From assembly GCF_007833165.1 (NCBI RefSeq), contig NZ_VOBQ01000015.1:124001-188000 (forward strand): DNA of 64,000 nucleotides. Direction: 5' to 3'. Within the stretch, counting starts at the first letter, position 1. Every line of letters starts with the position of its first letter. This document shows, piece by piece, positions 18,664-27,042 of this stretch. The notes beneath the pieces were generated by a model that saw only the letters and a list, made by a program, of their open reading frames with translations, was not told where the DNA came from and searched no databases. The DNA is from Caenimonas sedimenti (GTDB taxonomy: Bacteria; Pseudomonadota; Gammaproteobacteria; Burkholderiales; Burkholderiaceae_C). A program made the position numbers and the translations under genes.

Positions 18664-19050
18664 CTAGGCCGGCGGGTTCCGCGCGCCGCTCACCAGCGTC
18701 CTGAACTCGCCGCTCGCGATCAGCGCCTTCAACTCCGCGGCGCCACCGACCAGCGTGCCCTGCACGAACACCATCGGGAAGGTCGGCCAGCCCGTCCACA
18801 TCTTCAGCGCCAGGCGGCGGCGCCAGGTGTTGAAGTAGCTGCCGTACTCCAGGTACTTGTACGCCTGGCCGATGTCGTCGAGTGCCTTGCGGGCGAAACG
18901 GGGGTTGGGGTTCTGCCGCATGCCGACGACCCCCACGTCGTTCGCGGCCACGGCGTCCATCACTTCGCGCACGATGGATTGGTGGAAGCCCGCCACGAGG
19001 GAGCGCGCGGCGGGGTGGATGCGGGTTTCGTCGAGGATGGGGCGGGGCAT
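18664..19050 (-). CDS. Glutaredoxin-fold protein lacking the catalytic cysteine
   Basis: The 128-residue product resembles monothiol glutaredoxins. The GWPTFPMVFVQGTLVGGAAEL stretch corresponds to their WPT-P-Q-x-F-ϕ-x-G-x-x-ϕ-GG region. At the CGFS position there is GMRQNPNP, with no Cys, and no Cys occurs anywhere in the protein. It therefore cannot do thiol chemistry or hold an Fe-S cluster through the usual ligand. It may bind glutathione or a partner protein. Confidence 0.75.
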   Translation of the reverse strand: MPRPILDETRIHPAARSLVAGFHQSIVREVMDAVAANDVGVVGMRQNPNPRFARKALDDIGQAYKYLEYGSYFNTWRRRLALKMWTGWPTFPMVFVQGTLVGGAAELKALIASGEFRTLVSGARNPPA

Positions 19051-19066
19051 GGCGGACTCTACGCTT

Positions 19067-19096
19067 TTCCGATGCGCCGAAGCGGGCTGCTATAGT
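19067..19096 (+). promoter_or_regulatory. Putative promoter of the hom leader
   Basis: TATAGT (19091-19096) is a good -10 hexamer, 16 bases before the leader ATG; the -35 (TTCCGA at 19067-19072, 18-bp spacer) is weak. Transcription would start near 19103, next to the in-frame GTG at 19103. The leader would thus have almost no untranslated region. Confidence 0.45.
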
Positions 19097-19111
19097 GCCA
19101 CCGTGCGCCCG

Positions 19112-19189
19112 ATGACCTCCACCCCCATCGCCATGATGACCATGATTACCAAGCCCTCCCGGGGCAGGGTGGTCGTGCAGCGCACTTAG
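19112..19189 (+). CDS. Thr/Ile/Met-rich leader peptide for homoserine dehydrogenase
   Basis: The 25-residue reading frame begins MTSTPIAMMTMITK: within 14 codons it has four Thr, two Ile and four Met, the end products of the pathway that homoserine dehydrogenase feeds. An in-frame GTG at 19103 could extend it by three residues. The stop at 19187 is followed 14 bases later by a terminator-like hairpin and then the hom start. This is the classic layout of an attenuator peptide, analogous in role to enterobacterial ThrL, although the sequence is not similar. Confidence 0.65.
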   Translation: MTSTPIAMMTMITKPSRGRVVVQRT

Positions 19190-19237
19190 TCAGCACAGTC
19201 ACCCAACCCCGCCGAACGGCCGGGGTTGAAGCGTTTT
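19161..19237 (+). promoter_or_regulatory. Transcription attenuator upstream of hom
   Basis: The terminator stem is CAACCCC-GCC (19204-19213) with GGC-c-GGGGTTG (19218-19228), followed by TTTTCT from 19234. A competing pairing exists: GGGGcaGGGTG at 19161-19171, inside the leader frame, can pair with CACCCaaCCCC at 19200-19210, which removes the left arm of the terminator. Ribosome stalling on Thr/Ile/Met codons would leave the antiterminator segment free to pair. Confidence 0.6.
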
Positions 19238-19272
19238 CTCCCCGGCGCCGCAGGCACCACGAGAAAACGAAC

Positions 19273-20583
19273 ATGCAAGCATCTCCTCCCCACCATCGCC
19301 CGGCACTGCGCGCCGGGTTGCTCGGCTTCGGCGTTGTCGGCTCGGGCACGCACGGAGTGCTGCAGGCCAACCGCGACACCATCCGCGCGCGTGCCGGCTG
19401 CGCGATCGACCTGAAGATGGTGGCGACGCGCACGGCGTCGCGCGCGCGCATGGCGGCCGACGCCGGCGTCGAGGTCACGCAGGATCCGATGCGACTGGCG
19501 CGCCACCCGGAGCTGGATGTCGTGATCGAGGCGATGGGCGGCACCACGGATGCGCGGCACTGCGTGCTGGAAGCCATCGCGCACGGCAAGCACGTGGTCA
19601 CCGCCAACAAGGCGCTGCTGGCCACGCACGGCGAGGAGATCTTCGCGGCCGCCGGCGCTCGCGGCGTGACGGTGGGTTTCGAGGGCGCCGTGGCCGTGAG
19701 CATCCCGATCGTCAAGACCCTGCGCGAAGGCCTGGTGGCCAACGAGATCGAGTGGCTCGCCGGCATCGTCAACGGCACGAGCAACTACGTGCTCACGCAG
19801 ATGGGCACGGCCGGCCGCAGCTTCGCCGAGGCGCTGGCCGAGGCGCAGGCGCTGGGCTATGCCGAGGCCGATCCGTCCCTGGACGTCGGCGGCGGCGACG
19901 CCGCCCACAAGCTCGCGCTGCTGGCGGCCATGGCTTTCGGCGGCCCGCCGCGGCTGGACGCGGTGCATGTCGAAGGCATCGCGGGCTTGCAGGCGGCAGA
20001 TTTCCTGCACGCCGCCCGCCTGGGCTTCGCCGTGAAGCTGCTGGCCGTGGCGCAGCGCGCCGGCGGTGAGCTGCAGCTGCGCGTGCATCCCGCGCTGGTG
20101 CCGCGCGATTCGATGCTGGGCCGCGTCGAGGGGCGCATGAACGGGATCATGGTGAAGGGCGACGCGGCGGGGGTCACCATGTACTACGGAGCGGGGGCCG
20201 GGTCACGCGAGACGGCGTCGGCGGTCGTGGCCGATCTGGTGGACCTGGCGCGCGGCCTGCGTGACGGCGGGCGGGTGCGCGTGCCGCCGCTGGGTTTTCA
20301 TGATGGCGGCGTGCGGCCGCCGCCGATGGGAACGATGGAGGGCGTGCGGCTGCGCAACTACCTGCGGGTGGCGCTGGACGAGGCGAAGGCCGGGCCGCGG
20401 GTGATCGAAGTGCTGGCGCGCCACGGGGTGCAGGCGGTGAAGGGCGTGCAAACGCGCGAGACGCTGGTGGTGTTGACGGCGGAGGTGGCCGAGTCGCGCA
20501 TGGTGGATGCGATGCGGGGGCTGGAAGGGATGGATGGGGTGCGGCCGGGGGCGGTGCGGCTGCGTGTCGAGGCGCTGGCTTGA
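19273..20583 (+). CDS. hom: Homoserine dehydrogenase
   Basis: The 436-residue enzyme reduces aspartate semialdehyde to homoserine, feeding Thr, Ile and Met. It shows an N-terminal Rossmann site (AGLLGFGVVGSGT), the conserved VTANKALLA, the catalytic-domain signature GIVNGTSNYVLTQM and GYAEADPSLDVGGGDAAHK. A C-terminal ACT-like regulatory domain occupies about 355-436 (VIEVLARHGVQAVKGVQTRETLVVLT). The length matches betaproteobacterial Hom. It is controlled, by inference, by the leader peptide and attenuator immediately upstream. No thrC follows. Confidence 0.93.
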   Translation: MQASPPHHRPALRAGLLGFGVVGSGTHGVLQANRDTIRARAGCAIDLKMVATRTASRARMAADAGVEVTQDPMRLARHPELDVVIEAMGGTTDARHCVLEAIAHGKHVVTANKALLATHGEEIFAAAGARGVTVGFEGAVAVSIPIVKTLREGLVANEIEWLAGIVNGTSNYVLTQMGTAGRSFAEALAEAQALGYAEADPSLDVGGGDAAHKLALLAAMAFGGPPRLDAVHVEGIAGLQAADFLHAARLGFAVKLLAVAQRAGGELQLRVHPALVPRDSMLGRVEGRMNGIMVKGDAAGVTMYYGAGAGSRETASAVVADLVDLARGLRDGGRVRVPPLGFHDGGVRPPPMGTMEGVRLRNYLRVALDEAKAGPRVIEVLARHGVQAVKGVQTRETLVVLTAEVAESRMVDAMRGLEGMDGVRPGAVRLRVEALA

Positions 20584-20674
20584 GCACGATGCACTTTCAT
20601 CCATCTTGGGGATGAGCGGCTTTCCGGCCGGACTATTCTTACCGCCTGCGGAAAGAAAAAGGAGGGGAGGCGCG

Positions 20675-22558
20675 ATGAACCAGGCTGCATTGCCGGACAC
20701 GCCCGGCAAACTGTTCATTTCCTATCGCCGGGTTGACGCCTTCGCGGTTGACCATCTCGTGGAGGCGCTGGGCTACGCATTCGGCGACACCTGCGTGGGC
20801 CAGGACGTGTTCGATTTCGAGCCGGGCGCCAACTTCCCGCAGGAGATTGCCGAGCACGCGTCAGGCTGCAGTCTGCTCGTGGTGGTGATTGGCCCCCAGT
20901 GGTGCGGCGATGGGCCTGGCACCCGCATGCTGGACCCAGGCGACTGGGTGCGCCAGGAAGTGGAAATCGCACTCCAGCACGGCCGGCCCCTCCTGCCGGT
21001 GCTGCTGGCCGGCGCGACCATGCCGCGCGCCGAACAGTTGCCGCCCAACATGCAGCCGCTGTTGGCCCGCAACGCGCTCCCGCTGCGCACCGGGCCCGAC
21101 GCGCCGGGCGACCTGCGCCGCATCGTGGCCGCGGCTCGCCCCTTCATGCCCAGGGATTGGCGGCGCCTGGCCGGTGAGGTCGCCTTTCTCGCCGCGGCGA
21201 TGGCCGTGGTTGGGGCCGGCGGCGCGGCGCTGGGCTCCGCCACCGGCTTCACCGACTACGCCCCCTGGCAATGGCCCAATGTGCTTGTCGGCCTGGCCAC
21301 GTCGCTCGCAGTGCCTGCCGCGGCCCTGGCGACGCACCTGAACCGCCTGTGGGCTGCGCGCTGGCGCAAGCCGGTCCGCATGTACCGGCAACCCCTATTG
21401 CTGGTCACGGCCGTCGGCGGATTGATCCTGCTCGTCGCCTCCACCGTGGCACATGATGAAGATCGCGTCATCGCTGACTTGTACCATTCACTGGAGACCA
21501 CCCGCGCCGAGTTGCCGCGGGTGACGCAGCAGCTGGCCGCCACCCGGGCGATGCCGCGCTACGCGCGCAGCAGCCACCTCCGCCTGATCGAGCAGGTGCT
21601 TGCGGTACGCAAGGCCACCACGCTGACGGAGGACGGCGTCAATGAGGCCGTCAACGCCTTGTCGCCGTTCCACGACGCCTCGGACATCCGGCAGCGCTCC
21701 TGGGCGCGGCTGATGACCGCCGAGGCCCACAGCTTCATGGATCAGCACGACAAGCAGCTGGCGCTGTATGAACCCCTCGCCGGGGATGAGCGGTTGCGGC
21801 CTTGGCTGCGGTGGTATGCATGGAACGAAGTCGGCAGGATCGCCTACGAGAAGGGGGATCGCGCTCGAGCCCGCGTAGCATGGGAAGCAGCTCGCAGGCA
21901 TCTCGAGACCCGCGGGGTGCTGATGAACCTCGCCACACTGGATGAAGACGAGGGCCGCTGGGACGACGTGCCCGGACGATACAAGCGCGCCGAGGAGGTG
22001 TTGGCGGACTACAAGCGCAAGCATCAGCTGGAGAACCTGGCCGACCAGGAGGCCACGCTCCAGTCCAATTGGTGCACGATGCTGCGCCGCCGCGCGCGGG
22101 TGGATGCTGCGCATGCCGCCGAATTGCGGGTGGCCGCGGCCAAGCGGTGTTCTGCCGCGATGTCCCGGTACAGCCCGCTGCTGGACTCGTATTGGAACCT
22201 CGCCAGGGTGGAGCTGGATGCAGGCAACCATGAAGCGGCCCGCCAGGCGCTTCAGAAGGCGTACCAGAAGATCCAGGACCTGTCGAAGTCCAGCCCCCAG
22301 TCGCTGGCTCGCCATGGGTACCAGACCTATGGCGACCGGTACACGATCTGGCTGCTGGTCGCCGAACGTTTCCTGGCGGGCAAGCCGCTGGCCGGCGACG
22401 CCGCGCTCAATGCGGAGTTCCAGCGGCTGGTGGTGCAGTTGAATCCGAGTCCCGCCGACGCGGTCGCGGCACTTCTTGCGCAGATGAAGGCCAGACAATT
22501 GACGGTGAACGATGACGAAGGATGGCTCGCGCAGATGCGCGCGAAAGCCTATCTCTGA
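20675..22558 (+). CDS. TIR-domain membrane protein with TPR-like C-terminus
   Basis: The start at 20675 has GGAGGGGAGG just upstream. The 627-residue protein opens with a TIR domain (about 11-150): KLFISYRRVDAFAVDHLVEAL, VGQDVFDFEPGANF, CSLLVVVIGPQW and DWVRQEVEIAL. Three membrane helices follow (about 166-187, 201-221, 239-258). The last 365 residues are soluble helical repeats of TPR type, such as YAWNEVGRIAYEKGDRARARVAWEAARRHL. TIR domains can cleave NAD or scaffold signalling. The gene stands alone, so a defence role is possible but not shown by context. Confidence 0.8.
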   Translation: MNQAALPDTPGKLFISYRRVDAFAVDHLVEALGYAFGDTCVGQDVFDFEPGANFPQEIAEHASGCSLLVVVIGPQWCGDGPGTRMLDPGDWVRQEVEIALQHGRPLLPVLLAGATMPRAEQLPPNMQPLLARNALPLRTGPDAPGDLRRIVAAARPFMPRDWRRLAGEVAFLAAAMAVVGAGGAALGSATGFTDYAPWQWPNVLVGLATSLAVPAAALATHLNRLWAARWRKPVRMYRQPLLLVTAVGGLILLVASTVAHDEDRVIADLYHSLETTRAELPRVTQQLAATRAMPRYARSSHLRLIEQVLAVRKATTLTEDGVNEAVNALSPFHDASDIRQRSWARLMTAEAHSFMDQHDKQLALYEPLAGDERLRPWLRWYAWNEVGRIAYEKGDRARARVAWEAARRHLETRGVLMNLATLDEDEGRWDDVPGRYKRAEEVLADYKRKHQLENLADQEATLQSNWCTMLRRRARVDAAHAAELRVAAAKRCSAAMSRYSPLLDSYWNLARVELDAGNHEAARQALQKAYQKIQDLSKSSPQSLARHGYQTYGDRYTIWLLVAERFLAGKPLAGDAALNAEFQRLVVQLNPSPADAVAALLAQMKARQLTVNDDEGWLAQMRAKAYL

Positions 22559-22585
22559 TTCACCGAACGCATCTACAGTGGAGCC

Positions 22586-23482
22586 ATGCAGACCAAGTGG
22601 CTCGAAGACCTGATCGCGCTGTCGCACACCGGCAGCCTCACCCGTGCCGCGGAGCAGCGGCATGTGACCCACCCGGCCTTCGGCCGCCGGATCCGGGCGC
22701 TTGAATCCTGGGCGGGTGCGCCTCTCATCGAGCGGCGTGGAACCTCCGTGCGGTTGACCGGCCAGGGCGAGAAGCTGCTCGGATTCGCGCTCCAGCTGGT
22801 CCCGGCGATGGCCCAGGCCCGAAGCGAGATCGGCGGCGCGGATGCCGACGGCCGCACCACAACCGTCACCTTGTCGACAGGACGCACGCTGGCCCGCACG
22901 GTCGCCGCCGATTGGCTGGCCAGGATCAGCCGGCAACGCGCCGGCGTCCGGGTGGTGGTCCGCACCGGCCACATGGCGGAAACGCTTCAGCGGTTCGAGC
23001 GGGGCGAATCGGACTTCATGCTGACCTATCACCACCCGCAGATCGCCATGCGCCTCAGTTCGCACCAGTACCTGCAACGCAAGGTGGCGAGCGACCGCCT
23101 GGTGCCGGTGGGCAAGATCAACGCGCGGGGCCAGGCGGCGTTCAACTTCGAGCAACCCAGACCGGTGCCCTACCTGGCTTACGCGGAGACGCTGGCGCTG
23201 GGCCGGCTCGTGCGCGACCACCTGAGCAACCACCCGAAGGCGCCGCGGCTCGAGGAGGCCATCGAATGCGATTCGGCCGATGCGTTGCTCGAATACGCGC
23301 TCAAGGGGCTGGGCGTCGCGTGGCTGCCCTGGTCGCTGGCCGCGGGCGCCTGCAAGGCCAGGCAACTGGCGCCAGTGGGCAGCAAGGCCCTGGAGATCGG
23401 TTTCGAAATCCGGATGGTGCGGGCCAAGCGCAAGCTCTCGCCGGCGGCAGAGTCGTTTTGGCAGACCGTCGACCCCGGCTGA
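22586..23482 (+). CDS. LysR-family transcriptional regulator
   Basis: The 298-residue protein has an N-terminal winged helix (KWLEDLIALSHTGSLTRAAEQRHVTHPAFGRRI) and a LysR effector domain. It lies upstream of, and in the same direction as, a Bug-type receptor and an aspartoacylase-family gene, which makes it their probable regulator. The arrangement is tandem instead of the more common divergent one. Confidence 0.88.
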   Translation: MQTKWLEDLIALSHTGSLTRAAEQRHVTHPAFGRRIRALESWAGAPLIERRGTSVRLTGQGEKLLGFALQLVPAMAQARSEIGGADADGRTTTVTLSTGRTLARTVAADWLARISRQRAGVRVVVRTGHMAETLQRFERGESDFMLTYHHPQIAMRLSSHQYLQRKVASDRLVPVGKINARGQAAFNFEQPRPVPYLAYAETLALGRLVRDHLSNHPKAPRLEEAIECDSADALLEYALKGLGVAWLPWSLAAGACKARQLAPVGSKALEIGFEIRMVRAKRKLSPAAESFWQTVDPG

Positions 23483-23571
23483 CCGGTACTTTCCGGCAAG
23501 GCGGCGTGCCGAAAAGGCACAGCCGCGCCGGCACCCGAGGCAAAAAATGCGGGCACCACAGGAGACAGCCC

Positions 23572-24549
23572 ATGAACAAGCCGCTTGCCCTCGCCCTCGC
23601 CACGCTCCCGATTCTTTTCGTCCACCTGGGCCTCGCCCACGCCCAGGAAGCCGCCTACCCCAACAAGCCCATTACCGTGCTGGTGGGCTACCCGCCGGGC
23701 GGCAGCACCGACCTGACGGGGCGCGCGGTGGCCGACCAGCTGGCGAAGAAGCTGGGGGTGCCGGTCGTCGTCGAAAACGCCAGCGGCGCGGGCGGGGCGA
23801 TCGCCGCCATGCGCGCCTCCAGGGCCCAGCCGGACGGCTACACGCTGCTGCTCGGCGCCAACAACGAGATCGCCATCAACCGGCTGATCGCGCCCGCATC
23901 GGTCAAGTACAGCTACAAGGACTTCACGCCGGTGGGCCTGGTCGCCACCACGCCGATGGTGCTGGTCGCATCCGCGGGCACGGGCGTGAAGACGGCCGAG
24001 CAGTTCCTCAGCACCGTCAAGTCCAAGCCCGGCCGCTTCAGCTACGGCAGCAGCGGGGTGGGCACGGCGCTGCACCTGGCGGGAGAGATGGTCAAGGACC
24101 AGGGCGGCCTGTTCATGACGCACATTCCCTACCGGGGTGTTTCGCCGCTGACCATCGACCTGGTGGGGGGTGCCCTGGATTACGGTGTCTTCGTGCTCTC
24201 CAGCGGGCTGCCGCACATCCGCAGCGGCAAGGTGGTGGCGCTGGGCGTGACGCAGAAGCACCGGTCGCCCGCCGCACCGGACATCCCCGCGTTGGCGGAA
24301 TCTCCCAAACTGAAGAACCTGGACATCGACGTCTGGTTCGCCCTGATGGCGCCGCCCAAGCTGCCGGCCCCCATTCTCGCCAGGCTTCGTACAGCGCTCA
24401 ACGAGACCTTGCAGACGCCCGAGTTCCGCAAGAAGCTCGAGGAATCCGGTTCGGCGATCGCCCCGTTGAATGTCGACATGGCGAGCTTCCTGGAGACCGA
24501 AACCGCCAAGTACCAGAAGATCGTCGACTTCGCGAAAATCAAGGAATGA
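23572..24549 (+). CDS. Bug (TctC) family tripartite tricarboxylate transporter receptor
   Basis: The 325-residue periplasmic binding protein has a signal peptide ending LAHAQE, then the family pattern YPNKPITVLVGYPPGGSTD, GAGGAIAAMRASRAQPDGYTLLLG and THIPYRGVSPLTIDLVGGALD. Such receptors bind small carboxylates; many are orphans without TctAB, as here. GGAG precedes the start. The stop overlaps the next gene as ATGA, so receptor and amidohydrolase-like enzyme are coupled. The ligand may be an N-acyl amino acid or similar substrate of that enzyme, by inference. Confidence 0.92.
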   Translation: MNKPLALALATLPILFVHLGLAHAQEAAYPNKPITVLVGYPPGGSTDLTGRAVADQLAKKLGVPVVVENASGAGGAIAAMRASRAQPDGYTLLLGANNEIAINRLIAPASVKYSYKDFTPVGLVATTPMVLVASAGTGVKTAEQFLSTVKSKPGRFSYGSSGVGTALHLAGEMVKDQGGLFMTHIPYRGVSPLTIDLVGGALDYGVFVLSSGLPHIRSGKVVALGVTQKHRSPAAPDIPALAESPKLKNLDIDVWFALMAPPKLPAPILARLRTALNETLQTPEFRKKLEESGSAIAPLNVDMASFLETETAKYQKIVDFAKIKE

Positions 24550-25505
24550 CCGATCTGCGATTCGACCTGCCGGTGCCTGACCTTTCCGCCTGGCGCGCGG
24601 GCAACACCGGCACCGAGGGCGTCTGGCACTTCGACTCGGGCGAGCCCGGCCGGTGTGCCATGGTCACCGCGCTGGTGCATGGCAACGAGCTGTGCGGCGC
24701 CTGGGCGGTGCTGGGATTGCTCGAAGCGGGCGTGCGGCCGCGGCAAGGCAGCCTGACGCTGGCCTTTTGCAACCTCGCCGCGTTCGACCGGTTCGACGCG
24801 GCCGCCTTCGATGCGGCCCGCTTCGTCGACGAAGACCTGAACCGCCAGTGGTCGACCGGGCGGATCGCTGACGCAACCACTCTGGAGCGCCGCCGCGCGC
24901 GCGAATTGCGCCCGTTCGTGGAGCGGGCGGACTGGTTGCTCGACCTGCACTCCATGCACGAGCCGGGCGCGCCGCTGATGCTGGTCGGCATGCAGGCCCG
25001 CAACCTCGAACTGGCGCGCAGGCTGCGGACGCCCGAGCACATCGTCGTCGATGAGGGTCACCAGGACGGCATCCGCATGCGCGACTTCGGCGCCTTCGGG
25101 CTGCCCGACGCGCAGGCGGGCGGCAAGTGCTCGTTGCTCATCGAATGCGGATTTCATGGGGAGGTCGCCAGCAGGGACGTCGCGCGCGACCTGACGGCGC
25201 GGTTCCTGGTAGAAGCTGGCGTGGTCGATGCCAACGAGATCCACGACGCGCTTCCCGGCTGGAGCCGGCCGGACGCAGCGCGGCAACAGGTCTTGCGCGT
25301 GACGGGCGGCGTCGTGGCGCGCAGCAGCGGCTTCCGCTTCCTCGGTGGCCATGAGGGCCTGCAGGTGATCCCGAAGGCGGGTACGCCCGTTGGCGACAAC
25401 GACGGGGAACTCATCGCCACGCCTTACGACGACTGCGTGCTCGTCATGCCTTCGCTGCGGCAGGCGCGGGCGGGCGTGACCGTGGTGCGCTTCGCGCGGG
25501 CCTGA
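24546..25505 (+). CDS. Succinylglutamate desuccinylase/aspartoacylase family protein
   Basis: The 319-residue protein is an M14-like zinc hydrolase. The zinc ligands are H45 and E48 (VHGNELCG) and H135 (LLDLHSMHEP). The substrate-binding pair sits in DEDLNRQW (N99, R100) and the catalytic Glu in LLIECGFHGE. Relatives deacylate N-acyl amino acids such as N-succinylglutamate or N-acetylaspartate. Its start lies inside the stop codon of the Bug receptor gene, linking uptake to hydrolysis. Confidence 0.88.
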   Translation: MTDLRFDLPVPDLSAWRAGNTGTEGVWHFDSGEPGRCAMVTALVHGNELCGAWAVLGLLEAGVRPRQGSLTLAFCNLAAFDRFDAAAFDAARFVDEDLNRQWSTGRIADATTLERRRARELRPFVERADWLLDLHSMHEPGAPLMLVGMQARNLELARRLRTPEHIVVDEGHQDGIRMRDFGAFGLPDAQAGGKCSLLIECGFHGEVASRDVARDLTARFLVEAGVVDANEIHDALPGWSRPDAARQQVLRVTGGVVARSSGFRFLGGHEGLQVIPKAGTPVGDNDGELIATPYDDCVLVMPSLRQARAGVTVVRFARA

Positions 25506-25582
25506 GCGCTAAGCTCGGGGCTTTTGCCACCGAGCCACGCCATGTCCCGACTCGATCCCCTCCCGCCCGAAACCACCCCGAA

Positions 25583-26134
25583 TTGAAGTCGCACTTCGAC
25601 TTCTTCCTCGGCACGCTGGGCTTCACGCCCAACAGCGTGCTGACCATGCAGCGCAGGCCGCGCCTGGTTCAGGCCTTCGCCCAGCTGAACGCGGCGGTGA
25701 TGGACCCGGCCGGCGAAGTCGACCTGGGATTCCGGCGCCTGATTGGCCATGTCGCGAGCAAGGCGGCAGGCTGCCTCTATTGCCAGGCGCACACGCTGCT
25801 GGGCGCCGCCAACTTCGGCGTGAGCGAGGAGAAGCTGGCCGCCGTCTGGAACTACGCCACCAGCCCGCTCTATGACCAGCGCGAACGCGTCGCGCTCGAT
25901 TTCGCGCTGGCGGCCGCGGCCCAGCCCAATGCAGTGACCGACGAACTGTTCGATCGCCTGCGTGCGCACTGGAGTGAAGGGCAGATCGTCGAGATCCTGG
26001 GCGTGGTGGCGATGTTCGGGTTCCTGAACCGCTGGAACGACAGCATGGCCACACCGCTGGAGGCCGTGCCCACGGCGGTGGCGCAGCGGGCGCTGGGCAC
26101 GCAGGGGTGGGATGTGGGGAAGCATCGGCGCTAA
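25583..26134 (+). CDS. Carboxymuconolactone decarboxylase-like (AhpD-fold) protein, probable 5' frameshift
   Basis: The 183-residue frame has the AhpD-fold core: GHVASKAAGCLYCQAHT gives the Cys-x-x-x-His site of peroxidase-related CMD proteins, with only one of the two usual Cys. As it stands it must begin at a TTG with no ribosome site. A proper ATG at 25542 in another frame encodes MSRLDPLPPETTP and then stops at the same point. One extra base near 25580 would join the two into the N-terminus typical of the family. This is either an early inactivating mutation or a sequencing error. Confidence 0.75.
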   Translation: MKSHFDFFLGTLGFTPNSVLTMQRRPRLVQAFAQLNAAVMDPAGEVDLGFRRLIGHVASKAAGCLYCQAHTLLGAANFGVSEEKLAAVWNYATSPLYDQRERVALDFALAAAAQPNAVTDELFDRLRAHWSEGQIVEILGVVAMFGFLNRWNDSMATPLEAVPTAVAQRALGTQGWDVGKHRR

Positions 26135-26136
26135 CC

Positions 26137-26161
26137 GGAAATTGGAATCTGACCCCAATTC
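26137..26161. repeat. Dispersed 25-bp repeat, copy 2
   Basis: All 25 bases are identical to 10650-10674 (core GGAATCTGACCCCAATT). This copy begins two bases after the stop of the CMD-like gene and 20 bases before the mipA start, so it lies in what would be the mipA leader. Confidence 0.7.
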
Positions 26162-26181
26162 ACTGAACCAGAAAGCCCCGC

Positions 26182-27033
26182 ATGCCAAATCCCCGCCGTT
26201 TCCTTGCCCTCGCCGCGTGTATTGCGCTTGGCGCGACCTCCGCCATTGCCCAGGATGCCGCGGCGCCGGCAGCCGGCACGAACACACGCCCGTTGTGGGA
26301 AATCGGCGTCGTGGCCGGCGGCATCTCGCAGCAGGCCTACCCCGGCTCGGACCGGCAGGTCAACCGGGGCCTCGTGTTGCCTTGGGCGACGTACCGCGGC
26401 CGCTACCTGCGCGCGGACGGCGAAAGCATCGGGGTTCGCGCCGTCCGCACGCCCGTTTATGAATTCGATATCAGCGTGGCCGGCGCCTTCGGCTCGCGCG
26501 CCAACGACGACCCGGTCCGGCGCGGCATGCCCGACCTGGGTACCCTGGTGGAGTTCGGCCCGCGCTTGCGCGTGAACCTGGGTGGCACGGCGCAGGACGG
26601 TCTCTGGCGGCTGGACCTGCCGCTGCGCGGCGTGTTCGACATCAGCGACTCGTTCGCGTACCGCGGGACGATCTTCCAGCCCGGCGTCTCCTGGTCGCGC
26701 CGGCTGCCGGGTGCGTGGAACCTGGGCACCAGCGCCAGCCTGGTCATTGCCGACGAACGCCTGTCGAGCACGTTCTACGAAGTGGAGCCCGTCTACGCCA
26801 CCGCCACCCGGCCGGCGTACGAGGCCAAGGCGGGCCTGCTGGCGACGCGCCTGTCGGCATCGCTCACGAAGAATCTTTCGCGGGACTGGACGGTGTACCT
26901 CTTCGCGCGTGCCGACACCGTGGCCGGCGCCGCCAACCGCCACAGCCCGCTGGTGAGCCGGACGACCGGGTTCACCGCCGGGGCAGGGCTGTCATGGACC
27001 TGGCTGCGCTCGTCGGAGGCGGCGAGCGACTGA
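26182..27033 (+). CDS. mipA: MipA/OmpV family outer membrane protein
   Basis: The 283-residue protein has a signal peptide ending near SAIAQD and then alternating beta-barrel segments: LWEIGVVAGGISQQAYPGSD is the family N-terminus, and VSRTTGFTAGAGLSWTW forms the final strand. MipA-type proteins are outer-membrane barrels linked to murein synthesis scaffolds or to antibiotic and metal exposure. A degraded copy of its 3' end occurs at 47070-47165. Confidence 0.9.
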   Translation: MPNPRRFLALAACIALGATSAIAQDAAAPAAGTNTRPLWEIGVVAGGISQQAYPGSDRQVNRGLVLPWATYRGRYLRADGESIGVRAVRTPVYEFDISVAGAFGSRANDDPVRRGMPDLGTLVEFGPRLRVNLGGTAQDGLWRLDLPLRGVFDISDSFAYRGTIFQPGVSWSRRLPGAWNLGTSASLVIADERLSSTFYEVEPVYATATRPAYEAKAGLLATRLSASLTKNLSRDWTVYLFARADTVAGAANRHSPLVSRTTGFTAGAGLSWTWLRSSEAASD

Positions 27034-27042
27034 CGCCGAGGG

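Noticed and set aside
21488..23365. 625-codon minus-strand frame spanning the TIR-TPR gene end and a LysR gene
   Set aside because: It covers two real plus-strand genes and their junction and has no recognisable domain.
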